Source: Triglochin maritima (Eukaryota; Streptophyta; Magnoliopsida; Alismatales; Juncaginaceae). From it: 64,000 nucleotides of DNA. Location of the stretch: NCBI GenBank assembly GCA_963682175.1, contig OY821791.1, positions 24,149,826-24,213,825 of the forward strand, written 5' to 3'. Both the position numbers and the translations under genes were made by a program. The notes under the pieces were generated by a model. It had not been told where the DNA came from. It did no database searches and saw only the letters and a program-made list of their open reading frames with translations. Shown here in pieces: positions 45,441 to 57,606 of the stretch (positions are counted from its first letter, which is position 1; the number at the start of each line of letters is the position of its first letter).

Positions 45441-48400
45441 GAACATTGAGTCATGCAGACCAGAGATCTGCCATGATGGGCCCGCTTCATTGGTACTCTG
45501 AGGTATCATAAGGGGTGAAAGGTCACAACTGAAAGGCTCGAACCCCTCATGATATCGGTTGGGTGTAGTCAACGTGAATGAGTGGAGTTGTGTTGCCTCA
45601 CTAGGGTTGAGTTGCTTGTCAAACAAAACCCTCCAACCAATAGGCGGGTGCATCAGATTGAGTTCCTCAGGCTCATTCGTGTGATGTGACACATCTGTCG
45701 CACTAAGTATGGGGCTTCTCCCCAAGTCATCCAGCAAGGACCACTCGACCTCCTTTGTAATATCAAACATAAGCTCAGTCGCAGGTGGGTCCTGGTTAGA
45801 GTCAAGTTGAAGCTTATGAGGCTCAACGGGACAACGGTAAGGACACTTCAGGTATGGAAAAATATGATGAGGTGTGTCCCCCTCACTAACTGTGTTAATT
45901 GAATCATCCAACAAACACTCTTGTTGAGTATTCATGTTTGATGCCAGCTCATTCTGTTTAATTGCGAAGATAGGCAATGAGTTTTCGTTGGGCACATAAA
46001 CATTCTCAATGGGTTGCGTTGGTGTTGGAGGACTTTGTTGATCTTGCGGTGCTTTCTCTAATTAGTAGATGATGTTGAGATTTAAAGGTTGGTCCAAGGG
46101 CTCTTGTTGCCTACTAGAGTTGAACACATGAAACTCGGCCCAAATGTAACAAAATGAGAGCTTTATGAAACAATTTCTACAAATAATTAAGGCATTCGAG
46201 GTTGCCAGTAATGGTCTACCCAAAATCAAAGGTATTTGAGAGTGGGCGTTCACGACAGGGTTGGTATCGATGACGACAATATCTATTGGAAATATAAAAT
46301 CTCCAACTTTGATGAGCACATCTTCAATAATCCCCTTTGGGACACGAATGGATCTATCTGTCAGTTCGAGGGTGATCTTAGTTGGTTTGAATTCTCCCAA
46401 GTTCAATTGTTGATAAACAAAAGATGGGGAGGAGGTTCACCGCTGATTCTAAATCAAGCAATACATCACTCATGCCGGTGTCCCCTATCATACATTTAAT
46501 AGTAGGACACTCGGGGTCCTTATACTTTGTGTATGTGGGATTGGACAAAAGTGAGCTCACACTCGCAGCTAAGAATGCTTTCTTAGGAACATTGGTCCTC
46601 TTTGTTGTGCATAGATCATTCAACACTTTGGCATATTAAGGTATTTGTTGGATAACATCCAACAAGGGGATGTTAACCTTCACTTGTTTGAAGACCTTTA
46701 ATATATTATCCATTGTGTCACTCTACTTTTTGGTTAACCTACTAGGATAGGGAGGTTTTGGCACGTAGGTTTGCCTTGGAGTCTTCGAGGAGGAGGGCGA
46801 GTTTAGGCAAACTACCTCGCCTTCCTTTGGAGTCAATGGAGAAACTTCCTCAACATCAAACTTCTTACACCACCCTCCCTACGAAGGAGTTGCATAGATG
46901 GTGGTGCCTGCAAGGAAATGTGATTGTCGACCTACTTTCCATTCCTTAAGGTTACAATGACATTGATATGGTGAACATGTTCCTTCATATGATTCACTTG
47001 CCACCCCCGAGGTTCCAAACTCTCATTTTGCGTGTGCGGTTGCTGGTAGATGTGGAGATTCACCTAGGTTGACTCGGCAACTGACCCTTTTGCATTCATG
47101 GAGCTGATGAGCCAACTGACTGACTTGCACCTCCAAAGCTTTGACCGAATTTTTGTTAGCCACAAACATGGTTTGCGTGCTCTACATAAACACTTGAAAG
47201 GATTGTTCAAGAGTGGGGTCCTTTGGGTCAACCCACTATGGTGGAGTCTGGTTAGAATAACCCAAAGACGAGGGTTGAGAAGGTTGGGGAGTATGGGGCC
47301 GAGACATTTGATGTGGGGGTTGGTAGGTCGTCGATGGGCATGGAGGGTGATAAGGTAGGGGTTGAAGTTCAGCGTGCAAGCTTTGGCCATGACTCCCACT
47401 AGGCCCCCAATACAAGTTAAGGTGGTTTCACCATTCTTGGTTGTAGGAGTTACTATACAGGTTGTTATGGGGCCGCTACTGATACACCGCATTTGCTTGC
47501 CGAGTATCTCATAGGGCATAAGCACATTCCAAGTCACTATGTTCCATAAGTCCACACCTACAAGCGGGAGTAACAACTTCAGCTACATGAGCTCGGTCCA
47601 ACTTTAAAGTCTCAATCCTATGAATGAGAGCAACAATTTTTGCCTCATACGCGATAGTTGAATAACCATGGTATGATCCAGCTCGACCAGAAGACCTGGT
47701 GATTGGTAGCACTCTTATGGTGTCCCACTCAAGGATACGTTTAGCCACTAATTCAAAAGTATGACATGCCTCATCAATAGGTTTCATTTGGAAATCACCT
47801 TTACACATCGACTCCAACAATGTGCAAGTGTTATAGTTGAGACCCTCATAAACAGCTACCAGAACTCAATTCCATGATAAGGGCACTGCAGGAGAAGGTC
47901 CTTGAACTACTCAAAGAAAGCATGAAATAATTCGGTCTCACTCTGATACATTTGATGTATCTGGTGTTGTATCTGTTGAGTCTTCATTTGGGGGAAGAAT
48001 ATTTTCTGAAAGATGGTCAGAAAGTCACCCCAAGACCAAATTGAGTTTACTGGGAGGCTGTAGATCCATTTCTTTACGTTATCCTTCAATGTGAAAGAAA
48101 TCGTCCTCAACCGGACAGAATCCTTGTCAAGTTGTTGAAGCTTGAACATGGAGCATACCTCCTCAAATTCACGTATAAAGATATACGAATCCTCCTTTTC
48201 GGTTGTGAAGGTAGGAAGCATGCTCACATATTGAGGTTTCAATTCATAGCAGGCACGAGAACTATGTAAGAAGGTTGTGTGGCCCAAACAAGATGGATCT
48301 GCTCCCACAAAATCATCGGTCGATACCGTCAAACTAGGAGTACTGGTAATCCCATAACTTGATCGCCACCAGGACCCTCTTCTTTCCCGAGTCAAAGGAG

Positions 48401-48625
48401 GAGGAGATGGTCTATGTGGTGGTGGAAGTGGACCAAGGTAATCCCTGTATGGAACCTGATTTCATCCACCTCCAAAAGATGACAAGGCCTCGTGTTCCAA
48501 AGGAGCTCAAGGCGGAGAAGGACGATCACCTAGACCATACATCTCAACAATAGGATCAACTCTCTCAAGTCGGGCACCCTCACTAGGGTAAGTCCAACCT
48601 CGCATAAACGTGCTCAACTCGACTC
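45294..48625 (-). pseudogene. gag-protease of element C, multiply broken mosaic
   Basis: Pieces in order: 48395-47907 gag domain (YIFIREFEEVCSMFKLQQLD, like B), 47820-47509 end of gag with a damaged knuckle (PACRCGLMEHSDLEC), 46626-46062 protease (DLESAVNLLP in place of DLGS, then LILGRPLLATSNAL), 45995-45294 C-terminal tail (HPPIGWRVLFDKQLNPSEAT, like A). Stops and frameshifts separate the pieces, and the region before the leader is cut by element H at 48654. Near 45447 a small deletion removed the usual stop, so the last frame runs on into noncoding DNA to 45294. Upstream of about 47060 the sequence is B-like and downstream A-like. Non-functional. Confidence 0.8.
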
Positions 48626-48648
48626 GACAACCACACACAAATAGAAGG

Positions 48649-48653
48649 TATAA
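48649..48653. repeat. Target site duplication TATAA, left copy of element H
   Basis: Repeated exactly at 57602-57606. On either side the sequence is the leader of element C. Confidence 0.9.
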
Positions 48654-50815
48654 TGTTAGAACCCAAACCTAGATTAGGGTTAAACTTGGATTAGTGGTGG
48701 TTTAGTGAGGGGTTTGCGTGGGGAAGAGGCGCTACAGTGGTTGCGTGGGGAAGAGGCGCTACAGTGGTCGCGTGGGGAAGAGGAAGGGGCGTGCACTGTA
48801 GCATCCGGGTTTATAAATCAAGTTCCTCTTTCTTCTTCTTCTTCTTCTTTTCTTCTCCTTCCTCATTTCTTCCATTCCTTGTTGGTGCGCGCGGTGGTGA
48901 GCAGCTGTCGCGGAGGAGACGGGCGAGGAAGGCTTTCGCGCGGAGGCTGAGCGCGAGGGAGACCGGAGGTGACGGCGGAGGCGTGAGCGTTGCTCCGGCG
49001 GTTCGTCGTCCTTGATCGAGGTATGTCAACTTGATAGTGTGATTTTGTGTTGTTAACCCTTGTGAAGGGTTGTGTTGGTCGGACGGGGAGGTCGGAGACC
49101 TCCTCGGCGTTGTTTCCGTGAAAAACCTCGGCTGGCGCGAGGTTGAAGACGACCAACGGTCGACCGGTTCCTTCGGGCGGTCGACCGAATGTAGTATTTT
49201 TGCCCGACTTTAACCTTCACCGGTCGGACGATGTCGTGTGGCGGTCGACCGGTAGTGCGTATTTGCTGGTGAGTTGGGACTGCCTGTTGTGTTTCGGTCG
49301 ACCGGAGTCTTGTGTTCGGTCGACCGGAACTTAAGTGTACTGGATTTTATTGCATGCTGGTTCGACCAATTGTTGGTTGCGTTCGACCGTTTTATGACGT
49401 AGAATGCTAGGTTGACCCTGTAGGATTTTGGTCGACCGGGACCCCTGAGTCGGTCGACCGATAGATCCGATTTTGATGTTGACCAGACTCCGGATTTTGA
49501 CCTCGTTCGGTCGACCGGTTTTAGACCTTTGTTCGACCGTTGGGGGTTCTGTTTTGAGCGCAGCGGTAGACCGTTTTAGGAATACGATCGACCGATTCCT
49601 TTCTGGAACCGGTCGACCGAATCACCTCTTCCGGTCGACCGTTTGGGCCCAGGACAGAATTCCTGGTTCCCTTTTTGAATGCCAACTTTATCCACGGAAA
49701 CCCGTGTCCTTGCCTTGTGCGTGAGCCGGGAGGTGACGGTGGGTGCGTGATACGTGTCTGCCCAGGGACCGCCGTTGGGAAGAGTGTGGGTGTTCGGGAC
49801 GCGTCACCTCCGTGTATGGACCGTGACTTGTGATGGATTGTTTGGACTTATTGTAGTATAGCAGGCCTGAGGGATCGCGGATCCCAGTGTTAATTTGTGC
49901 GGGCACGCAACTGGCGTTGGGTGAGGTGACTACCGGCCCACGGGCTACGGAGGTCGCTGCCCTGCTTTTATAGCGGTGCGGTTGGTGTTTGCGGCTCGAG
50001 GAGCCTGATGACCTGGCAGACTTCGGTCTGGACCCGTCCGATGCTGTGCCGGACGTTGTGATGGACCACCGATGTTGTGCCGGTGATGCCGCCGAGGTTG
50101 TGCCGGCGATGATGATTGTTGGGCCAAGGCTGTGCCGGCTATGTTGTTTTCCTCGGCTGGGCACCTACCGAGATGTTGTTGTTATACCTTCCGGGCGACG
50201 GCCCCGTTGGTCCCTGTGGCTCCGACCACTGAGATTTGCAGATCTGTATTCTATCGGCGCGCAGGCGTGACAGAGGCTCCCTGCCGAACCTTGAGTAGTA
50301 TAGCTGCGTGTGGGGGTGCGATGTCGCGTGCTGTAAGGCTGCATGTGCCTGCAGTAGGTCTCCTCGGGAGACTCGTTGTTGATTGTCGGACTGATGTCCT
50401 GTTTTACCCTTCGGGGGAACTGCTTTCCATTTCTGTCGATGCCATGACACACTCCTAGTATGATAGGTTCATTTGTGTAATGCATGCATATAGGTGAGTT
50501 GGCATACGGGGTTTCCTTCTGGAAACTCAGGCATTGTTGTTATATATTTTCAGGACCGCAGTAGGTCCAGTTGGGTGGTGATCGGCGGGCACGCGCATTT
50601 TGGAGTCGGATCCTCTTCTCGGACCGCTGAGGTCGGCATGATTACGTTTTATCTTCTGTTGTCGTTTTGTTGTAATCATGTATTATTTTGACAAACTCTG
50701 ATGTAATGTTGGTGCACCGCTATTGTTTATGAGAAGTAACAGTCCCATCTTTGATTGTTGAGTTCCTGTGTCTTGATTACAATTTTTAAATTTTCCGCTG
50801 TTTTGGGATGTTACA
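48654..50815 (+). repeat. Element H 5' LTR
   Basis: 2162 bp, TGTTAGAACC to GATGTTACA. U3 has three 27-bp tandem units (about 48713-48790, core GCGTGGGGAAGAGGCGCTAC) just upstream of a TATA box. The transcribed part has a cluster of GGTCGACC palindromes at 49158-49640. Near 50000-50200 there are several TTGTGCCGG and GATGTTGT words. ORFs inside the LTR are fortuitous. Confidence 0.92.
48812..48818 (+). promoter_or_regulatory. TATA box of LTR H
   Basis: TATAAAT, conserved in the 3' LTR at 55552-55558, directly after the 27-bp repeats and the word GCACTGTAGC. Confidence 0.7.
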
Positions 50816-50818
50816 ACT

Positions 50819-50830
50819 TGGTATCAGAGC
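50819..50830 (+). other. Primer-binding site of element H, tRNA-iMet type
   Basis: TGGTATCAGAGC three bases after the LTR end. Confidence 0.93.
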
Positions 50831-50942
50831 GGTCGATTCCTATGCGGTTCCCTGTGAAATCACCCTTGTAGTAATAGGACTCATGCATTTTATATCTTTG
50901 GCATGCATACATGGCTGAAGTTGTGATTGTTTCTTCTGTCAG

Positions 50943-53900
50943 ATGGCACCTAGGCGCGTGAGGAGTTCTCCACGCGATCGTGATCCCAGTGACGACACTT
51001 CTGGTGCTCATTGGGACAGGTTGGGCGAGTTTCTGGAGCGTCAGGCAGCTCAGAGCGCCCAGTGCGGAGTGGGAGCTAAGCACGATCGGTTCATGCGTCA
51101 ACACCCGCCAACTTTTGATGGCAGGAGGGCCCCAGAGGTTGCGGAGGACTGGATCTTCCGGATGGAGAAGATCTTCCGTGCTATTGGAGTAGCACCTGAG
51201 AGGATGGTCGAGCTGGCCACCTATGTGTTCGATGGTGAGGCCGCCAACTGGTGGAGATCTACGTCCACAGTTCTGTTTGATGACCGTGCAGATGTCAGCT
51301 GGGGGGAGTTCTTGGAGGTGTTCCATGAGCAGTACGTCCCCCAGCATGTCAGGGATCAGAAGAGGGAGGAGTTTATGTCGCTGGAGCAGAGGGAGATGAC
51401 TCTGGCGAGCTACATCAGCAGGTTCAACGCCTTGGAGCGTTACTACCCAGAGATCTGTGTGACCCCAGAGCAGCGGGCGAGAAAGTTCGTGAAGGGACTG
51501 AGGCAGCCGCTTCGATCTCGTATGATCAACAGCATGCCGCGGACCCTTGCAGATGCGGTGAAGCATGCTACGATCATCGAGCAGGACCAGAGGGAGTGTA
51601 TTCAGGAGGCGCGGAAGGCGCCAGTGAGCACCGGTAGCAGAGTAGCTGGTCGTGGGGCAGGAAACCCGAGCAAGAGGCCCAGGTTTGATGGAGGAGGAGC
51701 ACGTCAGTCTGGAGCGTGCACTTACTGCGGGAGGTTCCATCCAGGACAGGAGTGTCCCCGTTGGACTGGAGCGTGTACGGGTTGCGGTCAGATGGGGCAT
51801 TTCGTCCGTGATTGTCCTCAGAGGCAGGGAGAGCCGAGCAGGAGGCCAGGACCACCAGCAGTAGGCAGAGGCGGAGGCAGCCGATCAGTTGTTTCACCAG
51901 GGCAGAGTAGGAAGACCGGGCGAGTCTTCACTATTCAGGCTGAGGAGGCGAGGGACTCCAACACCGTCGTGGAAGGTACGCTTTCAGTTTCTGGTTCAGT
52001 AGCTCGAGTGTTGTTTGATTGTGGCGCCACTCACTCCTTCATTTCGGAGAAATTTGCTGGCGAGTTGGGTCGGACCCCTGTGCTGCTGACTGATGTTTTG
52101 GAGGTCAGCACGCCCATGGGTGAGGTGGGCACTGTGGGGAGCGTTTTCCCCGGCACCACCGTTGCTTCGGGAGACCACGATTTTCCGGCAGATCTGGTCT
52201 TGTTACCGATGGTGGACTTCGACGTCATACTGGGGATGGACTGGCTGTCATAGTACGACGTGCGGGTCTTTTGCCGTGAGAAGAAGATCCTGATTCCGAT
52301 GGAGGGCTTGCCAGATGTTCTGATCAGAGGTGTGAGGAGCAAAGGGGGTCGTCTGATTGTGTCTGCGGTTAAGGCACAGAGACTGATACAGCAGGGATGC
52401 AGAGCGTTTGTGGCCACGCTGGTAGTTCCTGATCCTGAGACGAGGAGGCTGGAGGATATAGAGGTAGTGCAGGAGTTTCCGGATGTGTTTCCAGCAGAGA
52501 TTCCAGCGTTACCGCCGCACCGAGAGATCGAGTTCGGCATCGAGTTGGTAGCGGGTACGACACCTCAGTCGAAGGCACTGTATCGTATGGCACCTGCTGA
52601 GTTGACAGAGCTGAAGAAGCAGTTACAGGAGTTGATGGAGTCCGGGTTCATTCGACCGAGTGTTTCTCCATGGGGATCGCCTGTGCTCTTCGTGAAGAAG
52701 AAGGATGGGTCGTTGCGGATGTGCATCGACTACAGGATGCTGAATAAGGTTACCGTTCGGAACCGGTACCCTTTGCCCAGAATTGATGATTTGTTTGATC
52801 AGTTGCAGACGGCGAGAGTGTTCTCGAAGATCGATCTGCGTTCGGGTTATCACCAGTTGCGGATTAGAGAGGCAGATGTTCAGAAGACAGCCTTCAGGAC
52901 GCGGTACGGCCACTACGAGTTCTTGGTGATGCCATTTGGACTGACGAATGCACCTGCAGCATTCATGGATTTGACGAATAGGACCTTCCAGCCGTACCTT
53001 GACAGATTTGTCGTGGTATTCGTGGATGACATCTTGGTATACTCACCTGACAGGGAGCACCATCGAGAGCACCTGAGGATTGTGCTTGGCATCTTGAGGG
53101 ATCAGCAGCTTTATGCCAAGTACACGAAGTGCGAGTTTTGGTTGGATCAGGTGGCTTTTCTGGGGCATATTGTGTCAGCGGATGGGATATCGGTGGATCC
53201 GGCGAAGGTCGAGGCTGTGACTCAGTGGAAAGCCCCGACGAGCGTGACGGAGATCAGGAGTTTCGTAGGACTGACAGGGTATTACAGACGGTTCATTCAG
53301 GATTTCTCCAGACTTGCATCGCCGCAGACAGTGTTGACGCAGAAGGGCGTCAAGTTCGTTTGGTCCCAGAAGTGCGAGGACAGCTTTCAGGAGCTGAAGA
53401 GGCGATTGACGACAGCACCTATTCTGACTCTACCGAGTGGCAGTGGAGGCTATGTGATTTACAGCGATGCATCAGGGATAGGCTTGGGTTGTGTCTTGAT
53501 GCAGCATGGGAAGGTGGTCGCGTACGCTTCGAGGCAGCTGAAGGTGCACGAGAAGAACTACCCGACTCACGATCTGGAGTTAGCAGTAGTAGTTCACGCG
53601 TTGAAGACCTGGCGGCACTATCTGTATGGCGAGCAGTTCGAGGTCTTCACCGATCATCAGAGTCTGAAGTATTTGTTCTCGCAGAAGGAGCTGAATATGA
53701 GGCAGCGCAGATGGCTTGAGTTCATTAAGGACTACGACTTCACCATTTCCTATCATCCGGGGAAGGCGAATTTGGTTGCAGATGCGCTGAGCAGGAAGAT
53801 GGAGGTTTCAGTTGCGAATCTGTGCATCCAGGAGTGGAGGCTACTCGAGGCATTGTCAGAGTGGAGTCCATTCACCGAGGGTTCAAAGGGAGCAGTGATT

Positions 53901-55360
53901 GCTGGGCTTCGGGTGGAGCCGCAGACTGTCTCTCGGTTGGTTCAGGCTCAGCAGGGGGATGATGAGTTAGCTGGTCTGCTACAGTTAGCTTCCAGAGATG
54001 GATCAGACTTCAGTGTGGGGGTTGATGGTGGTCTGAGGTTCAGGAGTCGGATCTGGGTGCCGAAGGTTGATGGGCTGAGAGATGACATCATGGAGGAGGC
54101 ACACAGAGCTAGATACACCATTCATCCGGGGAGCACGAAGATGTATAAGGACCTGCAGCGGAACTTCTGGTGGAAGGGCATGAAGAGGGACATTGCAGAG
54201 TTTGTGGAGCGATGCTTGGTCTGCCAGCAGGTGAAGATTGAGCATCAGAGGCCAGCAGGACCGATGCAGTGTATTGAGCTTCCTGAGTGGAAGTGGGAGC
54301 ACGTGACGATGGATTTTGTCACGGGTTTGCCGAAGACGAGGAGATTCCACGATGCGATTTGGGTGATAGTCGATCGACTGACCAAGTCGGCGCATTTCTT
54401 AGCGATCAGGACCACGTTGCCTTTGGAGGGTCTAGCTAAGTTGTACGTGGAGGAGATAGTCAGGTTGCATGGAGTGCCAGTGAGCATCATCTCCGATCGA
54501 GATCCTCGATTCACTTCCAGATTTTGGGGGAGTCTGCAGCAGGCTTTGGGGACGCGTCTGAGATTCAGTACAGCGTTTCATCCGCAGACCGATGGTCAGT
54601 CTGAGAGGACGATTCAGACCCTGGAGGATATGCTGAGAGCATGCACACTAGATTGGGCATGGCACTGGGATGAGCACCTGCCGCTGATAGAGCTCGCCTA
54701 CAACAACAGCTACCACTCGAGTATTGGGATGGCACCGTACGAGGCGTTGTACGGGAGGCCTTGCAGATCACCGGTATGCTGGAGTGATGTGGGCAGAGGC
54801 AGTTAGTGGGGCCAGAGATTGTGCAGATGTACTCAGAGAAGGTGGATGTGATCAGGAGGAGGCTGGCCACAGCACAGAGCAGGCAGAAGAGTTATGCTGA
54901 TCGACGCAGACGGGTGTTGAGTTTCGAGGTGGGCGATCACATGTTTCTTAAGATTTCCCCAGCCAGAGGTGTGATGAGGTTTGGGAAGAAGGGGAAGCTC
55001 AGTTCGAGATATGTTGGGCCGTTTGTGATCCTCGACCGAGTTGGAAAGGTAGCCTACCGGATTGCATTGCCGCCGCAGTTTTCAGGTCTGCATAATGTCT
55101 TCCATGTGTCGATGTTGAGGAAGTACGTGGCAGATCCGTCGCACGTTATTGAGATAGCAGTGCCAGAGATTCAGCAGGACTTGTCGCTCGAGGAGAGGCC
55201 AGTCGAGATTGTTGATCGCATGGATCACCAGCTCAGGAGGAGGACCATTCCGATGGTGAAGGTCAGGTGGCAGCATCACAGCGAGCACGAGGCCACTTCG
55301 GAGATCGCGGAGGATGTCAGAAGGCAGTATCCAGAGCTTTTCGGTGAGTGTTTGCTTTGA
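50943..55360 (+). pseudogene. gag-pol polyprotein of element H with one UAG and one frameshift
   Basis: One frame of about 1472 codons from ATG 50943. Domains by residue: gag (about 55-220), a Cys-rich pair CTYCGRFHPGQEC and CTGCGQMGHFVRDC (CCHC, near 277), protease with FDCGATHSF (near 359; Cys replaces Ser/Thr) and ILGMDWLS, reverse transcriptase with [11 protein letters not shown] (near 694), RNase H starting [10 protein letters not shown] (near 841), integrase with an H-H-C-C finger (near 1053-1090) and D-D-E core ([22 protein letters not shown]), then a chromodomain-like end. TAG at 52251-52253 stops the frame just after the protease, and the same frame reopens at once. A frameshift near 54790-54800, consistent with a one-base loss, ends that frame at 54806; the rest is in the next frame to 55360. 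Parts of the enzyme set are therefore separated. Family firm; inactivity inferred. Confidence 0.92.
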
Positions 55361-55374
55361 TTTCGGGACGAAAT

Positions 55375-55393
55375 CCTTTTAAGTTGGGTGGAT
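55375..55393 (+). other. Polypurine tract of element H
   Basis: AAGTTGGGTGGAT just before the 3' LTR, preceded by CGGGACGAAATCC, the usual layout at the 3' end of Tekay/Del-like elements. Confidence 0.75.
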
Positions 55394-57601
55394 TGTTAGA
55401 ACCCAAACCTAGATTAGGGTTAAACTTGGATTAGTGGTGGTTTAGTGAGGGGTTTGCATGGGGAAGAGGCGCTACAGTGGTTGCATGGGGAAGAGGTGCT
55501 AAAGTGGTCGCGTGGGGAAGAGGAAGGGGTGTGCACTGTAGCATCCGGGTTTATAAATCAAGTTCCTCTTTCTTCTTCTTCTTCTTTTCTTCTCCTTCCT
55601 CATTTCTTCCTTTCCTTGTTGGTGCGCGCGGTGGTGAGCAGCTGTCGCGGAGGAGACGGGCGAGGAAGGCTTTCGCGCGGAGGCTGAGCGCGAGGGAGAT
55701 CGGAGGTGACGGCGGAGGCGTGAGCGTTGCTCCGGCGGTTCGTCGTCCTTGATCGCGGTATGCCAACTTGATAGTGTGATTTTGTGTTGTTAACCCTTGT
55801 GAAGGGTTGTGTTGGTCGGACGGGGAGGTCGGAGACCTCCTCGGCGTTGTTTCCGTGAAAAACCTCGGCTGGCGCGAGGTTGAAGACGACCAACGGTCGA
55901 CCGGTTCCTTCGGGCGGTCGACCGAATGTAGTGTTTTTGCCCGACTTTAACCTTCACCGGTCGGACGATGTCGTGTGGCGGTCGACCGGTAGTGCGTATT
56001 TGCTGGTGAGTTGGGACTGCCTGTTGTGTTTCGGTCGATCGAAGTCTTGTGTTCGGTCGACCGGAACTTAAGTGTACTGGATTTTATTGCATGCTGGTTC
56101 GACCGATTGTTGGTTGCGTTCGACCTTTGTTCGACCGATTGTTGGATTTTATTGCATGCTGGTTCGACCGACCGTTTTATGACGTAGAATGCTAGGTTGA
56201 CCCTATAGGATTTCGGTCGACCGGGACCCTGAGTCGGTCGACCGATAGATCCGATTTTGATGTTGACCAGACTCTGGATTTTGACCTCGTTCGGTCGATC
56301 GGTTTTAGACCTTTGTTCGACCGTTGGGGGTTCTGTTTTGAGTGTAGCGGTAGACCGTTTTAGGAATACGGTCGACCGATTCCTTTCTGGAACCGGTCGA
56401 CCGAATCACCTCTTCTGGGTGACCGTTTGGGCCCAGGACAGAATTCCTGGTTCCCTTTTTGAACGCCAACTTTGTCCACGGAAACCCGTGTCCTCGCCTT
56501 GTGCGTGAGCCGGGAGGTGACGGTGGGTGCGTGATACGTGTCTGCCCAGGGACCGCCGTTGGGAAGAGTGTGGGTGTTCGGGACGCGTCACCTCCGTGTA
56601 TGGACCGTGACTTGTGATGGATTGTTTGGACTTATTGTAGTATAGCAGGCCTGAGGGATCGCGGATCCCAGTGTTGATGTTGTGCGGGCACGCAACTGGC
56701 GTTGGGTGAGGTGACTACCGGCCCACGGGCTACGGAGGTCGCTGCCCTGCTTTTATAGCGGCGCGGTTGGTGTTTGCCGCTCGAGGAGCCTGATGACCTG
56801 GCAGACTTCGGTCTGGACCCGTCCGATGTTGTGCCGGACGTTGTGATGGACCACCGATGTTGTGCCGGTGATGCCGCCGAGGTTGTGCCGGCGATGATGA
56901 TTGTTGGGCCGAGGCTGTGCCGGCTATGTTGTTTTCCTCGGCTGGGCACCTACCGAGATGTTGTTGTTATACCTTCCGGGCGACGGCCCCGTTGGTCCCT
57001 GTGGCTCCGACCACTGAGATTTGCAGTTCTGTATTCTATCGGCGCGCAGGCGTGACAGAGGCTCCCTGCCGAATCTTGAGTAGTATAGCTGCGTGTGGGG
57101 GGTGCGATGTCACGTGCTGTAAGGCTGCATGTGCCTGCAGTAGGTCTCCTCGGGAGACTCGTTGTTGATTGTCGGACTGATGTCCTGTTTTACCCTTCGG
57201 GGGAACTGCTTTCCATTTCTGTCGATGCCATGACACGCTCCTAGTATGATAGGTTCATTTGTGTAATGCATGCATATAGGTGAGTTGGCATACGGGGTTT
57301 CCTTCTGGAAACTTAGGCATTGTTGTTATATATTTTCAGGACCGCAGTAGGTCCATTTGGGTGGTGATCGGCGGGCACGCGCATTTTGGAGTCGGATCCT
57401 CTTCTCGGACCGCTGAGGTCGGCATGATTACGTTTTATCTTCTGTTGTCGTTTTGTTGTAATCATGTATTATTTTGACAAACTCTGATGTAATGTTGGTG
57501 CACCGCCATTGTTTATGAGAAGTAACAGTCCCATCTTTGATTGTTGAGTTCCTGTTTCTTGATTACAATTTTTAAATTTTCCACTGTTTTTGGATGCTAC
57601 A
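55394..57601 (+). repeat. Element H 3' LTR
   Basis: 2208 bp. It differs from the 5' copy mainly by an added 46-bp net segment at about 56105-56175 that repeats the words TTTATTGCATGCTGGTTCGA and TTCGACCGATTGTTGG, and by many single changes, several of them C to T or G to A at CG sites within GGTCGACC palindromes. Confidence 0.92.
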
Positions 57602-57606
57602 TATAA
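57602..57606. repeat. Target site duplication TATAA, right copy of element H
   Basis: Exact match to 48649-48653. Confidence 0.9.

Larger units (their letters stand above)
48654..57601 (+). mobile_element. Element H: full-length Tekay/Del-like chromovirus (Ty3/gypsy)
   Basis: LTR, tRNA-iMet primer-binding site, one gag-pol frame (gag, protease, reverse transcriptase, RNase H, integrase, chromodomain-like end), polypurine tract, LTR. It is bounded by a perfect TATAA duplication. It is visibly richer in G+C than its surroundings. The LTRs differ by about 2% by eye plus a 46-bp net length change, so it is not new, and gag-pol carries two disabling changes. It is the only element here that encoded polymerase, but its primer type and clade differ from those of A-D, so it is unlikely to have been their helper. 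Confidence 0.93.

Noticed and set aside
48705..49029. Small ORFs on both strands in the H LTR, repeated at 55445-55766
   Set aside because: They lie in the LTR promoter and repeat region and differ by frame-breaking changes between the two LTRs.
50811..51800. 329-residue minus-strand ORF
   Set aside because: It is antisense to the clear gag domain of element H and arises from its G+C-rich codon pattern; no domain seen.
53129..53719. 196-residue plus-strand ORF
   Set aside because: Out-of-frame shadow within the reverse transcriptase/RNase H region of element H.
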